DNA of 64,000 nucleotides from positions 22,202-86,201 of the forward strand of contig NZ_JAJNAL010000023.1 of the NCBI RefSeq assembly GCF_022271405.1, read 5' to 3'. The first letter of the stretch is position 1. Every line of letters starts with the position of its first letter. The stretch comes from Rhodopseudomonas infernalis (GTDB lineage Bacteria; Pseudomonadota; Alphaproteobacteria; Rhizobiales; Xanthobacteraceae). Below the pieces are notes generated by a model that saw only the letters and a list, made by a program, of their open reading frames with translations, had not been told where the DNA came from and ran no database searches. Both the position numbers and the translations under genes were made by a program. Positions 26,397 to 35,476 of the stretch are shown piece after piece.

Positions 26397-26657
26397 ATGG
26401 GCGGGATACTCTGGATCATCTTGGTCGGCTTCGTCGCCGGCATCATTGCCAGGCTGCTGACGCCCGGTCCGAACAATCCGCAGGGCTTCCTGCTGACGAC
26501 GGTGCTCGGCATCGTCGGCGCCTTCGTGGCCACCGCGATCGGCCAGGCGATCGGGCATTACGGCCCCAACCAGGGCGCCGGCTTCATCACCGCAACGATC
26601 GGCGCGGTGTTGGTGCTGTTTGTCTGGAACAGGTTTACAGCCCGACGATCGATGTAG
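26397..26657 (+). CDS. GlsB/YeaQ/YmgE family small membrane protein
   Basis: An 86-residue protein with three hydrophobic helices and the Gly-rich FVAGIIARLLTPG and TTVLGIVGAFVA motifs of the transglycosylase-associated (GlsB/YeaQ) family, small inner-membrane proteins linked to stress. Length and motifs are typical. The ATG follows GAAGGA at suitable spacing. A CGTCATTGC-type repeat begins 21 bp after the stop. Confidence 0.88.
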   Translation: MGGILWIILVGFVAGIIARLLTPGPNNPQGFLLTTVLGIVGAFVATAIGQAIGHYGPNQGAGFITATIGAVLVLFVWNRFTARRSM

Positions 26658-26677
26658 GCGGGGCAGCACCGACACGT

Positions 26678-26759
26678 CGTCATTGCAAGCTTGAGCGAGC
26701 AATCCAGCCCGTGCACCGGGCTGGATTGCTTCGTCGGCTACGCTTCCTCGCTAGGACGG
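26678..26759. repeat. Palindromic repeat, CGTCATTGCRAGC family
   Basis: The left part CGTCATTGCAAGC ... GCAATCCAG is complementary to CTGGATTGCTTCG in the right part. The final GCAATGACG end is degraded. It sits between convergent genes and is related to 9021 and 33161. Confidence 0.72.
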
Positions 26760-26768
26760 CTTCGCTTG

Positions 26769-27578
26769 TTACTGCTTGCGCGTCACGGCCTTGAACTCGC
26801 CGAGATGCATGCCGGCATCCATGCGGACCAGCTCGCCCGTCATGCTGCTCGACCGCGGCGTGGCGAGGAAGCACACCAGTTCGGCGATGTCCTCCGGTGA
26901 CGAGGCGATCTGCAGCGGCACCAGCGACGTCACCGCATCGCGTACCTGCTTGGCGGCCTCGGCGCCGCGGCCCTTGGTGAACCACGGCGTGTCGATATAG
27001 CCCGGGCAGATGGCGTTGACCCGGATCGCCGGCGCCAGCGCGCGCGCCAGAGACATCGTCATCACGTTGAGCGCGCCCTTGCTGGCCGCATAGGCGATCG
27101 ACGAGCCGACGCCGCTGATGCCCGCCACCGACGACACGTTCACCACCGCGCTGGCGCGGCCGGATGCCTTGGCGCCGGCTTCCAGCAGCGCGCGCGCCGC
27201 GCGAACCATCTGATACGGACCGATCGTGTTGATGGCGTAGAGCCGCTGGAAATCCTCGGCCGACAATTCGTCGAGCAGATGATGGGCGACATGCTTGGTG
27301 GTGCCGGCGTTGTTGATCAGCGCGTCGAGCACGCCCCAATGCGCCACGGCTGCGACGATCTTCCTGCAGTCCTCGTCCTTGGAGACGTCGCCCTGAGCCA
27401 CCACCACTTCGGCGGCGCCGAGCTTGCGGCATTCCTCGGCGACGGCGTGCGCGTCGGTCTCGCTCGACGCGTAGTTGATCAGCAGCCGGGCGCCGTCCTG
27501 TGCCAGAATCCTGGCTGTCGCCGCGCCGAGACCGGACGCCGATCCGGTCACGATCACATTCAGTCCACCCTTCGCCAT
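26769..27578 (-). CDS. Short-chain dehydrogenase/reductase (FabG-like)
   Basis: A 269-residue classical SDR. The NAD(P) motif TGSASGLG lies at residues 11-18, NNAG is present, and the catalytic YAASK is near residues 161-165, following an intact serine (NVSSVAG). Its place beside acyl-CoA dehydrogenases and hydratases suggests a 3-hydroxyacyl or alcohol dehydrogenase step in a degradation pathway. ATG 27578 was chosen because CGGAG precedes it at 6-7 nt; an ATG at 27593 adds five residues but has no site. It is divergent from the acyl-CoA dehydrogenase operon. Confidence 0.9.
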   Translation of the reverse strand: MAKGGLNVIVTGSASGLGAATARILAQDGARLLINYASSETDAHAVAEECRKLGAAEVVVAQGDVSKDEDCRKIVAAVAHWGVLDALINNAGTTKHVAHHLLDELSAEDFQRLYAINTIGPYQMVRAARALLEAGAKASGRASAVVNVSSVAGISGVGSSIAYAASKGALNVMTMSLARALAPAIRVNAICPGYIDTPWFTKGRGAEAAKQVRDAVTSLVPLQIASSPEDIAELVCFLATPRSSSMTGELVRMDAGMHLGEFKAVTRKQ

Positions 27579-27833
27579 CTTTGCTCCGTTCATCCGTTCA
27601 CGCCCGCAGCGCGTGCGCCACCATATCGGCTGCGAGGCGCTCGGCAAGCGTGAGACTCTCAAGGTCAGTCCCACCGGGCGGAATAACACCATGCCGCCGT
27701 TGCAGGCGGCTGCGCGCGGGCCGCCGCTTGTCATCGCTGGCGGTTTTCCGCATCATGCTGCGCAACAACAAGGCTGCAGCTCCCTGTCCGCGTCGCGCGG
27801 ACTGCGACGAGATTGCGCGAACCGGGGAACGCT

Positions 27834-28898
27834 GTGACGGAGACCGACAACATCGTCGTCGAGACCGCGGAGAAGATCTTCGCCGACCTCGCCGACGCGC
27901 AGACCATCAACGCCGACAAATCCGGAAGCTGGAAAGCGCCGCTGTGGCAGGCGCTCGGCGAATCCGGCCTGCCGCTGTCCTGGGTGTCGGACGAGTTCGG
28001 CGGGTCCGGCGCCAGCCTGGCGGAAGGTTTTGGCGTGCTCAACGCCGCCGGCCGCGCCGGCCTGCCGGTGCCGCTCGCCGAAACGATGCTGGCCGGCTGG
28101 CTGCTGGCGCAGGGCGGGATCACTTCGCCCGAAGGCGCGATGACGATCGCGCCGGCGCATCCGAAGGATCGTATCACGCTGGCGGCCGACGGCACCCTGA
28201 CGGGCCGCGCCCGCGGCGTGCCGTTCGCCCAGGACGCGCAGCATATCGCGGTGCTGGCGCAGGGCCCCAACGGCGCGTCGATCGCGCTGGTCGAGGCCTC
28301 CGCCTGCCGGATCGAGAAGGGACTGGGCCTCGGCAACGATGCGTCCGACGTGGTGTCGTTCGACAAGACCACACCTCTGCAGCTGGCCTCCGCATCCGAG
28401 GACTTCGGCGCCACCGCGCTGCTGCTGATGGGCTCGGTCGCGCGCAGCCTGCAGATCGCCGGTGCGCTCGAGACGCTGCTGGAGATCAGCGTGGCCTACG
28501 CCAACGACCGCGTCGCGTTCGAAAAGAAGATCAGCAAATTCCAGGCGGTGCAGCACAATCTCGCGAAGCTCGCCGGCGAGACGTCCGCCGCACTGGCCGC
28601 CGCGACCTCAGCGGCCGATGCGATCAGCACCGCGGCGGCGTTCGACGATGCGGTGTTTCTCGAAGCCGCGGCCGCCAAGATCCGCTGCGCCGAAGCGGCC
28701 GAAAAGGGCGCGGCGATCGCCCATCAGGTGCATGGCGCGATCGGCTTCACGTCCGAGCACATCCTGCATCGCTACTCGCTGCGCGCGCTCGCCTGGCGCG
28801 ACGATTTCGGCAACGAGAGCCATTGGGCGGTCGAGCTCGGCCGCATGGTGGCCAAGCGCGGCGCCGACGATCTGTGGCCGCTGGTCGCCTCGCGCTGA
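27834..28898 (+). CDS. Acyl-CoA dehydrogenase, short subunit-like
   Basis: A 354-residue acyl-CoA dehydrogenase family protein with the N-terminal helical domain (ALGESGLPLSWVSDEFGG), a shortened middle beta domain and a C-terminal helical domain with GAIGFTSEHILHRY. It resembles the smaller member of paired bacterial acyl-CoA dehydrogenases such as PimD or CaiA-type partners, and lies directly before the larger partner. GTG 27834 is preceded by GGGGAA. The pair would oxidise an acyl-CoA with FAD, passing electrons to ETF. The substrate is unknown. Confidence 0.87.
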   Translation: MTETDNIVVETAEKIFADLADAQTINADKSGSWKAPLWQALGESGLPLSWVSDEFGGSGASLAEGFGVLNAAGRAGLPVPLAETMLAGWLLAQGGITSPEGAMTIAPAHPKDRITLAADGTLTGRARGVPFAQDAQHIAVLAQGPNGASIALVEASACRIEKGLGLGNDASDVVSFDKTTPLQLASASEDFGATALLLMGSVARSLQIAGALETLLEISVAYANDRVAFEKKISKFQAVQHNLAKLAGETSAALAAATSAADAISTAAAFDDAVFLEAAAAKIRCAEAAEKGAAIAHQVHGAIGFTSEHILHRYSLRALAWRDDFGNESHWAVELGRMVAKRGADDLWPLVASR

Positions 28899-28922
28899 CC
28901 GCATCAAACGAGTAGCAACACC

Positions 28923-30083
28923 ATGACCGCCGCCCTCCGTTTCGATCCGATCCGTCTGCCGCCCGTCTGCGAAGAGCTGCGCAAGGAAGTCCGCGCATTT
29001 CTCGCCGAGGAGATCGCCGCCGGCACCTTCGATCCGCACAAGCCGCAGCGTGAGGACACCGACGCACCGGAATTTTCGCGCCGGGTCGGCGAGCGCGGCT
29101 GGCTCGGCATGACCTGGCCGAAGCAATATGGCGGCCACGAGCGCAGCTTCCTGGAGCGCTACGTCGTCACCGAGGAGATGCGCGTCGCCAATGCGCCGAC
29201 CCGGCGGTTCTTCGTCGCCGACCGGCAGAGCGGGCCGGTGCTGCTGAAATACGCGCCCGAGCACATCAAGATGGACATCCTGCCGCGGATCTGCCGCGGC
29301 GAGCTGTGCTTTGCGATCGGCATGAGCGAGCCGAATTCCGGGTCGGATCTGTTCGCCGCCAAGACCAAGGCGACCAAGACCGATGGCGGCTGGCTGATCA
29401 ACGGCTCGAAGATCTGGACCACCTCGGCGCATATCGCCGACTACATGATCGCGATCTTCCGCACCTCGCCGTCCACCAAGGAGAACCGTCGCCACGGCCT
29501 GACGCAGTTCCTGGTGAACATGAAGACGCCGGGCATCAAGGTGAACCCGATCGCGCAGATCACCGGCCAGCACGAATTCAACGAGGTGGTGTTCACCGAC
29601 GCCTTCGTGCCGGACGATCACGTACTCGGCGAGATCGACGGCGCCTGGAAACAGGCGACCTCCGAGCTCGCCTATGAGCGCTCCGGGCCGGAGCGCTTCC
29701 TCGAGACTTACTACGTGCTGACCGAACTGGTGCGCGCGCTCGGGCCCGAGCCGGATACGCGCGGCGCAGAGGGCATCGGCCGGCTGGTGGCGCAGCTGCA
29801 TACGATGCGGCGGATGTCGGTGTCGGTCGCCGGCATGCTGCAAGCCGGCAAGGAGCCGGTGGTCGAAGCCTCGATCGTCAAGGACATCGGCACGGTGTGG
29901 GAGCAGCAGCTGCCGCACCGCGTGCGCGAACTGTCCGCCTTCGTCGACGCGGAGAACTCGAACCACGCCACGCTGGGCGAACTCACCGCGTTCGCCACCC
30001 AGCTGGCGCCGAAACTCACCATCCAGGGCGGCACCACCGAGGTGCTGCGCGGCATCATCGCGCGCGGCCTCGGCCTGCGCTGA
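28923..30083 (+). CDS. Acyl-CoA dehydrogenase, large subunit-like
   Basis: A 386-residue acyl-CoA dehydrogenase. The full three-domain fold is visible: FAIGMSEPNSGSD (flavin/substrate loop) near residue 130, SKIWTTSAHIADY, and the C-terminal FAD motif IQGGTTEVLRGIIARGLG. It starts 24 bp after the smaller homologue and precedes an enoyl-CoA hydratase by 36 bp. The three genes thus encode consecutive beta-oxidation-type steps. It probably forms a heteromer with the upstream protein. Confidence 0.92.
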   Translation: MTAALRFDPIRLPPVCEELRKEVRAFLAEEIAAGTFDPHKPQREDTDAPEFSRRVGERGWLGMTWPKQYGGHERSFLERYVVTEEMRVANAPTRRFFVADRQSGPVLLKYAPEHIKMDILPRICRGELCFAIGMSEPNSGSDLFAAKTKATKTDGGWLINGSKIWTTSAHIADYMIAIFRTSPSTKENRRHGLTQFLVNMKTPGIKVNPIAQITGQHEFNEVVFTDAFVPDDHVLGEIDGAWKQATSELAYERSGPERFLETYYVLTELVRALGPEPDTRGAEGIGRLVAQLHTMRRMSVSVAGMLQAGKEPVVEASIVKDIGTVWEQQLPHRVRELSAFVDAENSNHATLGELTAFATQLAPKLTIQGGTTEVLRGIIARGLGLR

Positions 30084-30118
30084 ACGCGGCGCGCCTCTCG
30101 AACTCTGAAGGACTTACC

Positions 30119-30925
30119 ATGAGCAAATTCACCGACATCGCGGTCGAAATCACCGGCCACGTCGCTTTGATCGAGATCCAGCGTCCGCCGCTGAATTTCT
30201 TCGACATCTCGCTGATCCAGCAGATCGCCAACGCGCTCGACGAGATCGACGCCAATCCGGAGGTCCGCGCCACAGTGCTGGCCGCGCAGGGCAAGGCGTT
30301 CTGCGCTGGCGCCAATTTCGGCGATCCGGCGCGCAAGGAAATCGACGAAAAGGCCGCACAGGGCGATCCGGCCGACAGCCTCGGCCAGATCGGGCATCTG
30401 TACATGGAAGCAGTGCGAATCTTCCGCGCCAAGAAGCCGATCGTCGCCGCGATCCATGGCGCCGCGATCGGCGGCGGGCTCGGGCTCGCGGTGTCGGCCG
30501 ATTTCCGCATCACCTGCCCGGAAGCGCGGTTCTCCGCCAACTTCACCAAGCTCGGCTTCCATCCCGGCTTCGGCCTGACGGTGACGCTGCCCGAGCTGAT
30601 CGGCCAGAACAACGCCGAGCTGATGTTCTACACCTCGCGTCGCATCACCGGCGAGGATGCCGTGAAGATGGGCCTTGCCAACGAGCTGGTGCCGCTCAAC
30701 GAAGTGCGCAGCGCCGCCCTGAAGCTCGCCCGCGAGATCGCCGAATGCTCGCCGCTCGGCCTGCTCTCGACCCGCGCGACGATGCGCGCCAATCTGGCCG
30801 ACCGGGTGATGGAAGCCACCAAGCACGAACTCGCCGAACAAACGCGGCTGCGCGCCACCGAGGACTTCAAGGAAGGCGTCAAAGCCACCGAAGAACGCCG
30901 CGCCGCGCATTTCAAGGGGCGCTGA
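30119..30925 (+). CDS. Enoyl-CoA hydratase/isomerase family protein
   Basis: A 268-residue crotonase-fold enzyme. The oxyanion-hole segments are visible as AQGKAFCAGANFGD (residues ~58-71) and IHGAAIGGGLGLAVSADFRI (~112-131). It would hydrate the enoyl-CoA produced by the upstream dehydrogenase pair. ATG 30119 has GAAGGA 7 nt upstream. It is the last gene of the three-gene operon and is followed by the tandem repeat array. Confidence 0.92.
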   Translation: MSKFTDIAVEITGHVALIEIQRPPLNFFDISLIQQIANALDEIDANPEVRATVLAAQGKAFCAGANFGDPARKEIDEKAAQGDPADSLGQIGHLYMEAVRIFRAKKPIVAAIHGAAIGGGLGLAVSADFRITCPEARFSANFTKLGFHPGFGLTVTLPELIGQNNAELMFYTSRRITGEDAVKMGLANELVPLNEVRSAALKLAREIAECSPLGLLSTRATMRANLADRVMEATKHELAEQTRLRATEDFKEGVKATEERRAAHFKGR

Positions 30926-30941
30926 CGGCGTAGCAACGGCT

Positions 30942-31571
30942 CGTCAGCCCCGAGTCGTCGCCAGCCCCAGTCCGTCATTCCAGGGCACGCGCAGAGCGCG
31001 TGAACCCGGAATCCCGACGTGTTCTGCGGCTCAATCGTTTCCACAACTGCGAGATTCCGGGTTCGCTCCGCTGCGCGGAGCGCCCCGGAATGACTCGGGG
31101 TCAGGTGGTTAGCTTGTAGTCGACGCTCGGCGAACACGGCGAGCGTCAGGGACAGTGAGGCCCAGCTACGCGTCAGCCCCGGCTCGTCGCCAGCCCCAGT
31201 CCGTCATTCCGGGGCACGCGCAGAGCGCGTGAACCCGGAATCCCGAAATGTTCTGCGGCTCAATCGTTTCCACAACTTCGAGATTCCTGGTTCGCTCCGC
31301 TTCGCGGAGCGCCCCGGAATGACTCGGGGTTAGGTGGTTAGCTTGTAGTCGACGCTCGGCGAACACGGCGAGCGTCAGGGACAGTGAGGCCCAGCTACGC
31401 GTCAGCCCCGGCTCGTCGTCAGCCCCAGGCGGTCATTCCGGGGCACGCGCGTAGCGCGTGAACCCGGAATCCCGACGTGTTCTGCGACTCAATCATTTCC
31501 ACAACTTCGAGATTCCGGGTTCGCTCCGCTGCGCGGAGCGCCCCGGAATGACTCGTGGTTAGGTGGTTAGC
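30942..31571. repeat. Tandem array: three copies of a 229-bp unit carrying a palindromic element and a gene-tail remnant
   Basis: Units begin with CGTCAGCCCC at 30942, 31171 and 31400, an exact 229-bp period, and differ at a handful of bases. Each contains a GTCATTCC...GGAATGAC palindromic element (first copy 30974-31094). It is followed by GGTGGTTAGCTTG..TCGACGC. In the third copy that segment is the genuine 3' end and stop codon of the VOC gene at 31559. In copies one and two it is a decayed duplicate. Short open frames inside the array are not considered genes. Confidence 0.9.
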
Positions 31572-32323
31572 TTGAACTCGACGCCGGCGAGGTTGAAGCC
31601 GTCGTCAGTGGAAGTAACACCCTGCGCCTTTGCGGCGTCGCGCACCTTGGCTACGTCCGCGACTTCTAACGTGAGCGCGGTCATCGCTTCGCTGACGCCT
31701 TGCACAAACCGGAACGTCGCGTTCGGCAGCTTCAATTCCGGCGCATCGTCGGCACCTGTGCTCACCGGCAGGTCGAGAATCCGTCCCCAATGCGCGGCGA
31801 GATCCGCCGGGTCGGGGCTCTGCATTTCGACTGCGGTCAACGCCTGCGTCGTGTCGGTGCGGATCGCCTTGTCCCAATCGGCACCGGCGGGCGGGTAAGG
31901 CCCGCGGATGTTGTCGCTGCCTTCGGTGTGGTTGAGTTCGATGAAGGCGGCGCGGCAGTCGCGCGGGTGCAGTTGCACGCCGTGATAGGGCGCATGGTCG
32001 ATGACGTTGGCGGTGCGCACGCCGAGGCTGGCGGCGTGGCGGCCGCGCGCGTCCGGATCGTCGCAGCAGAAGATCGCCATGTAGCCGCCGCGGCCCCCCG
32101 TCTTGTCCAGGAAGCGGCCGGCCGCGGTGCCGGGCTGCGTCGGCGCGACGATTTCCAGCAGCGTGGTGTCGACCGGCAGCAGCACATTTTCGAGGCCGTA
32201 TTTGCCGACATGCGGATCGCGGTAGCAGATATTCAGCCCCAGGATCGCGGCGAGCTGCGACGCGGCGGGTTCGATCGGCTCGGTGACGAGGCAGATCTGG
32301 CGCAGGCGGAGGAACGGCGCCAT
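31559..32323 (-). CDS. VOC-family (glyoxalase-like) protein
   Basis: A 254-residue protein with two vicinal-oxygen-chelate-like halves (opening LRLRQICLVTEPIEPAASQL, second half AVEMQSPDPADLAAHWGRIL). No substrate can be assigned. The start lies 2 bp after the stop of the upstream enoyl-CoA hydratase, so the two form an operon and the protein probably helps in acyl-CoA catabolism. Its last codons (VEFKLTT and stop) lie in the third unit of the tandem array, and diverged copies of that tail occur twice downstream. Confidence 0.8.
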   Translation of the reverse strand: MAPFLRLRQICLVTEPIEPAASQLAAILGLNICYRDPHVGKYGLENVLLPVDTTLLEIVAPTQPGTAAGRFLDKTGGRGGYMAIFCCDDPDARGRHAASLGVRTANVIDHAPYHGVQLHPRDCRAAFIELNHTEGSDNIRGPYPPAGADWDKAIRTDTTQALTAVEMQSPDPADLAAHWGRILDLPVSTGADDAPELKLPNATFRFVQGVSEAMTALTLEVADVAKVRDAAKAQGVTSTDDGFNLAGVEFKLTT

Positions 32324-32325
32324 CG

Positions 32326-33114
32326 TCAGCGGCCCTGGAACGACGGCTTGCGCTTCTCGACGAAGGCGGCGGCCGCTTCCTTGTGGTCGGCGGTCTCGGC
32401 GCAGCGCGAGTGATGCAGCGCCTCGGCGTCGAAGCAGGCTTCGAGCGACAGGCTCTCGGCATTGTTGATGTTGGTCTTGATGTAGCCGAGCGTCACGGTC
32501 GGGCCCTGTGCCAGCGAAAGCGCCAGCTCATGCGTCGCCTGCTCGACCTCGGCATCCGGCACCACCTTGGTGACGATGCCGAGCGCCAGCGCGTCCTGCG
32601 CGGTGAGCACCGGCGAGGTCAGGTACAGCTCGCGCGCCTTGGCGGCGCCGATCAGCTGCGTCAGGAAATAGGTGCCGCCGAAATCGCCCGACAGCCCGAC
32701 CTTGGCGAACGCGGTGGTGATCTTGGCCGAGCTACCAGCGACCCGCAGATCGCACGACAGCGCCATCGACAGGCCCGCGCCGGCGGCCGCGCCGTCGATC
32801 TGCGCGACGACGGGCTTGGGCATCAGATGAAGGATGCGCGAGACTTCCATGCCGCGGCGCAGATTCGCCACCTTCTGCTCGAGCGGCGGCGGGGCGCCGG
32901 CCGCTGCCATCGACTTGACGTCGCCGCCGACGCAGAACGTGCCGCCGGCGCCCTTCAGCAGCACCGCACGCACCTCCGGATCGTCCTTGGCGCGATGCGC
33001 CGCCTCGACCAGGCCGCGGATCATCTCCTGATTGAGCGCATTGCGCCGCTCGGGGCGGTTCATCGTGATGGTGAGCAGGCCGCGGTCGAGCTGTTGCAGG
33101 ACGATGTCGGTCAT
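32326..33114 (-). CDS. Enoyl-CoA hydratase/isomerase family protein (second)
   Basis: A 262-residue crotonase-fold protein with the oxyanion segments GAGGTFCVGGDVKSM (~60-74) and IDGAAAGAGLSMALSCDLRV (~105-124). It is distinct from the enzyme at 30119. ATG 33114 is preceded by AAGGA. It is upstream of, and almost abutting, the VOC gene. The upstream gap contains a CGTCATTGC-type repeat, then the Liv-type binding protein gene on the same strand. Confidence 0.92.
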   Translation of the reverse strand: MTDIVLQQLDRGLLTITMNRPERRNALNQEMIRGLVEAAHRAKDDPEVRAVLLKGAGGTFCVGGDVKSMAAAGAPPPLEQKVANLRRGMEVSRILHLMPKPVVAQIDGAAAGAGLSMALSCDLRVAGSSAKITTAFAKVGLSGDFGGTYFLTQLIGAAKARELYLTSPVLTAQDALALGIVTKVVPDAEVEQATHELALSLAQGPTVTLGYIKTNINNAESLSLEACFDAEALHHSRCAETADHKEAAAAFVEKRKPSFQGR

Positions 33115-33160
33115 GGTGGTCCTTGTTGTTGGGCCGTTTTGCGGCCGGGTATCTCACTTT

Positions 33161-33244
33161 CGTCATTGCGAGCCGAAGGCGAAGCAATCCAGGGCTCAGT
33201 GCCCGGGGCTGGATTGCTTCGTCGCTCCGCTCCTCGCAATAACG
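33161..33244. repeat. Palindromic repeat, CGTCATTGCRAGC family
   Basis: The element starts CGTCATTGCGAGCCGAAGGC and ends GCTCCTCGCAATAACG. The inner GAAGCAATCCAG and CTGGATTGCTTCG pair. It lies between two same-strand genes and may separate or stabilise their transcripts. Confidence 0.78.
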
Positions 33245-33257
33245 ACCGTTGATTGTG

Positions 33258-34466
33258 TTACTTCTTCACCAGCGGGCAGCGTGATTGTTCGAGCGGCTGG
33301 AACGCCTGGTCGCCCGGGATCGTCGCGACCAGCTTGTAGTAGTCCCAGCGCGCCTTGGAGTCGGCCGGTTTCTTGACCTCGAACAGGTACATGTCGTGCA
33401 CCATCCGGCCGTCGGCGCGGACCTTGCCGTTGCGGGCGAAGAAGTCGTTGACCGGCATTTCCTTCATCTTTGCCATCACGGCCGCCGCATCGGTGGTGCC
33501 GGCGGCCTTCACGGCGTTCAGATAGTGCATCGTCTCGGAGTACAGGCCCGCCTGCGCCGAGGTCGGCACCCGCTTGGTACGCTCCATGAAGCGCTTGGAG
33601 AACGCGCGGGTGTCGTCGTTGAGGTCCCAGTAGAAGGCGTCGGCCAGCAGCAGGCCCTGCGCGGTCTCCAGCCCGATGCTGTCGATGTCGCTGATGAAGG
33701 CGAGCAGCGGCAGGATCTTCTGGCCGCCCTTGCGGGTGACGCCGAATTCTGCCGCCTGCTTGATGGCGTTGATGGTGTCGCCGCCCGCATTGGCGAGCCC
33801 GATCACCTTGGCGTTGGAGCTCTGCGCCTGCAGCAGGAAGGACGAGAAATCCGAGGTGTTGATCGGGTGCTTGACGCCGCCCAGCACCTTGCCGCCCGAC
33901 GCCTTGACGACGTTGGTGGCGTCGCGCTCGAGGTCCTGACCGAACGCGTAGTCGGCTGACAGGAAGAACCAGGTGTCGAGCCCCTGCTTGACGGTGGCGA
34001 GACCGCTGACATTCGCGAGCGCGTAGGTGTCGTAGGCGTAGTGCATGGTGTACGGGCCGCAGGCCTCGTTGGTCAGCCGCACCGAGCCCGGTCCCGAATA
34101 CATGATGATCTTGCCGCGCGCCTTGGCGATCTCGCCGGCGGCGAGCGCGGTGGCCGAGGCGGCGACGTCGATGATCGCCTCGACGCCCTGATTGTCCAGC
34201 ATGTCGCGCGCGATGTTGGCGGCGATGTCCGCCTTGTTCTGATGGTCGGCTGCGATGATCTCGATCTTGCGGCCGAGCACGCTGCCGCCGAAATCCTCCG
34301 CGGCCATCTTGGCGGCGGTCTCGCTGCCGGTGCCGGTGATGTCGGCGTACAGACCGGACATGTCGAGAATTGCGCCGAGCTTCAGCGGTGGCTGGGACTG
34401 CGCCTGTGCCAGCGAAACCGCGGCTAGCGACAGACATGCAAAAACACTCGTTCGGATCATTCTCAC
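33258..34466 (-). CDS. Branched-chain amino acid-type ABC transporter substrate-binding protein
   Basis: A 402-residue periplasmic binding protein of the LivJ/LivK superfamily. The signal peptide ends near AQAQS (residue ~24), followed by PLKLGAILDMSGLYADITG and the ligand-binding lobes. In this bacterial group such proteins often bind aromatic acids rather than amino acids. No permease or ATPase gene adjoins it, so it is an orphan component, plausibly serving the neighbouring acyl-CoA pathway. GTG 34466 was chosen because GGAGG lies 5 nt upstream; ATG 34460 is the alternative. Confidence 0.9.
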   Translation of the reverse strand: MRMIRTSVFACLSLAAVSLAQAQSQPPLKLGAILDMSGLYADITGTGSETAAKMAAEDFGGSVLGRKIEIIAADHQNKADIAANIARDMLDNQGVEAIIDVAASATALAAGEIAKARGKIIMYSGPGSVRLTNEACGPYTMHYAYDTYALANVSGLATVKQGLDTWFFLSADYAFGQDLERDATNVVKASGGKVLGGVKHPINTSDFSSFLLQAQSSNAKVIGLANAGGDTINAIKQAAEFGVTRKGGQKILPLLAFISDIDSIGLETAQGLLLADAFYWDLNDDTRAFSKRFMERTKRVPTSAQAGLYSETMHYLNAVKAAGTTDAAAVMAKMKEMPVNDFFARNGKVRADGRMVHDMYLFEVKKPADSKARWDYYKLVATIPGDQAFQPLEQSRCPLVKK

Positions 34467-34670
34467 AGCGTCCTCCCCCTGACCGGCGCCGACTTCATTC
34501 GCGGCGCTTCTGATCGCGGTGCGATCATGCCGTATCGTTTCCGCAGCGGCAAGCGATCAGGTTTTCCGGCGGATGGAATGCGCTTGCGCGCCGCAGACAC
34601 GATTAGTAAGCGACGAGGCGTGAGTGCGCGGCGCCGTTCGTCTGCGCATCCGCTGGTGCGAGTGTGGCGA

Positions 34671-35456
34671 ATGAGCACGACGACTCGATCAGGACGCGAG
34701 CGGCGCTCGGCGGTGACCGTAGTTGTGCTGCTGATCGCCTGCGGCAGCGCGCAGGCGGGCTGCGCGGATCTTCCTGTCCAGGGCGACGGCGTCGTCGCGG
34801 CGATCGACGATGCGCGCAGCCTGCGGCTCGATGATGGCCGCGAGATCCGGCTCGCCGGCCTGGAAGTCGCCGCCGCACACGCCGCCGCAACCATCGCCGC
34901 GCTGACCACACTGACGCGCGGTCGTCACGTCGCGCTGCACGGCGCTGACGGTACGCCCGACCGCTACGGCCGGCAGCCGGCCTATGTGGTGACCGACGAC
35001 GCGGCGCTGCCGGTTCAGGCGCGCCTGCTGCAGGCCGGGCACGCGATGGTCGGTCTGGGCATTGCGCAGCCGGACTGCCGGGCTGAGCTGCTCGCCGCCG
35101 AAGCGGCCGCCCGCGACGCCCGGCTCGGGTTGTGGGCTGAGCCGGGCGCGCTGCTGCAAGCCGCGGACGGCGATGCGCTGCTGGCGCGTGCCGGTCGGTT
35201 CACGGTGGTGGAAGGCCGGATTGTGTCGGTCCGCGAGGCCGGCAGCATGATCTTCCTGAACTTCGGCCGGCGCTGGACTCGGGACTTTGCGGTGACTATT
35301 TCAAGGCGCATATTGGGGTCCTTCGAGGCCGCGGGCATCTCGCCCAAGTCCTTGGAATACAAGCGAATCCGAGTCCGCGGCTGGATCGAGCGGCGCACCG
35401 GCCCGCAGATCGGGATTCGCGAGGTGGGACAGATCGAGGTGCCGGGCGCGCGCTAG
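34671..35456 (+). CDS. Secreted staphylococcal-nuclease-like (TNase) domain protein
   Basis: A 261-residue protein with a basic N-terminus, a hydrophobic signal segment (VTVVVLLIACGSAQAGC) and an SNase-like domain (residues ~35-140). DRYGR and a GDG turn are kept. However, the usual RLxGIDAPE motif reads RLAGLEVAAA, so two catalytic acids appear to be missing. A C-terminal ~100-residue extension has its own conserved look (FLNFGRRWTRDFAVTI). ATG 34671 was chosen to give a sensible signal peptide. The M48 protease gene follows 20 bp later, suggesting an operon. Confidence 0.78.
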   Translation: MSTTTRSGRERRSAVTVVVLLIACGSAQAGCADLPVQGDGVVAAIDDARSLRLDDGREIRLAGLEVAAAHAAATIAALTTLTRGRHVALHGADGTPDRYGRQPAYVVTDDAALPVQARLLQAGHAMVGLGIAQPDCRAELLAAEAAARDARLGLWAEPGALLQAADGDALLARAGRFTVVEGRIVSVREAGSMIFLNFGRRWTRDFAVTISRRILGSFEAAGISPKSLEYKRIRVRGWIERRTGPQIGIREVGQIEVPGAR

Positions 35457-35476
35457 CGTCCGCGAAAGAGCCATAC

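Noticed and set aside
26769..30925. Assignment as the pimeloyl-CoA (pim) operon
   Set aside because: There is a similar dehydrogenase pair and hydratase, but the ligase and thiolase genes of pim are missing and an SDR is present, so only general family names are used.
30628..31366. Short repeated frames on the minus strand (starting MFAERRLQ)
   Set aside because: They arise from the 229-bp tandem units and contain the degenerate tail of the VOC gene; no start site or domain.
30942..31571. Possible CRISPR array
   Set aside because: The units are 229 bp and nearly identical throughout, with no short repeats separated by unique spacers and no cas genes.
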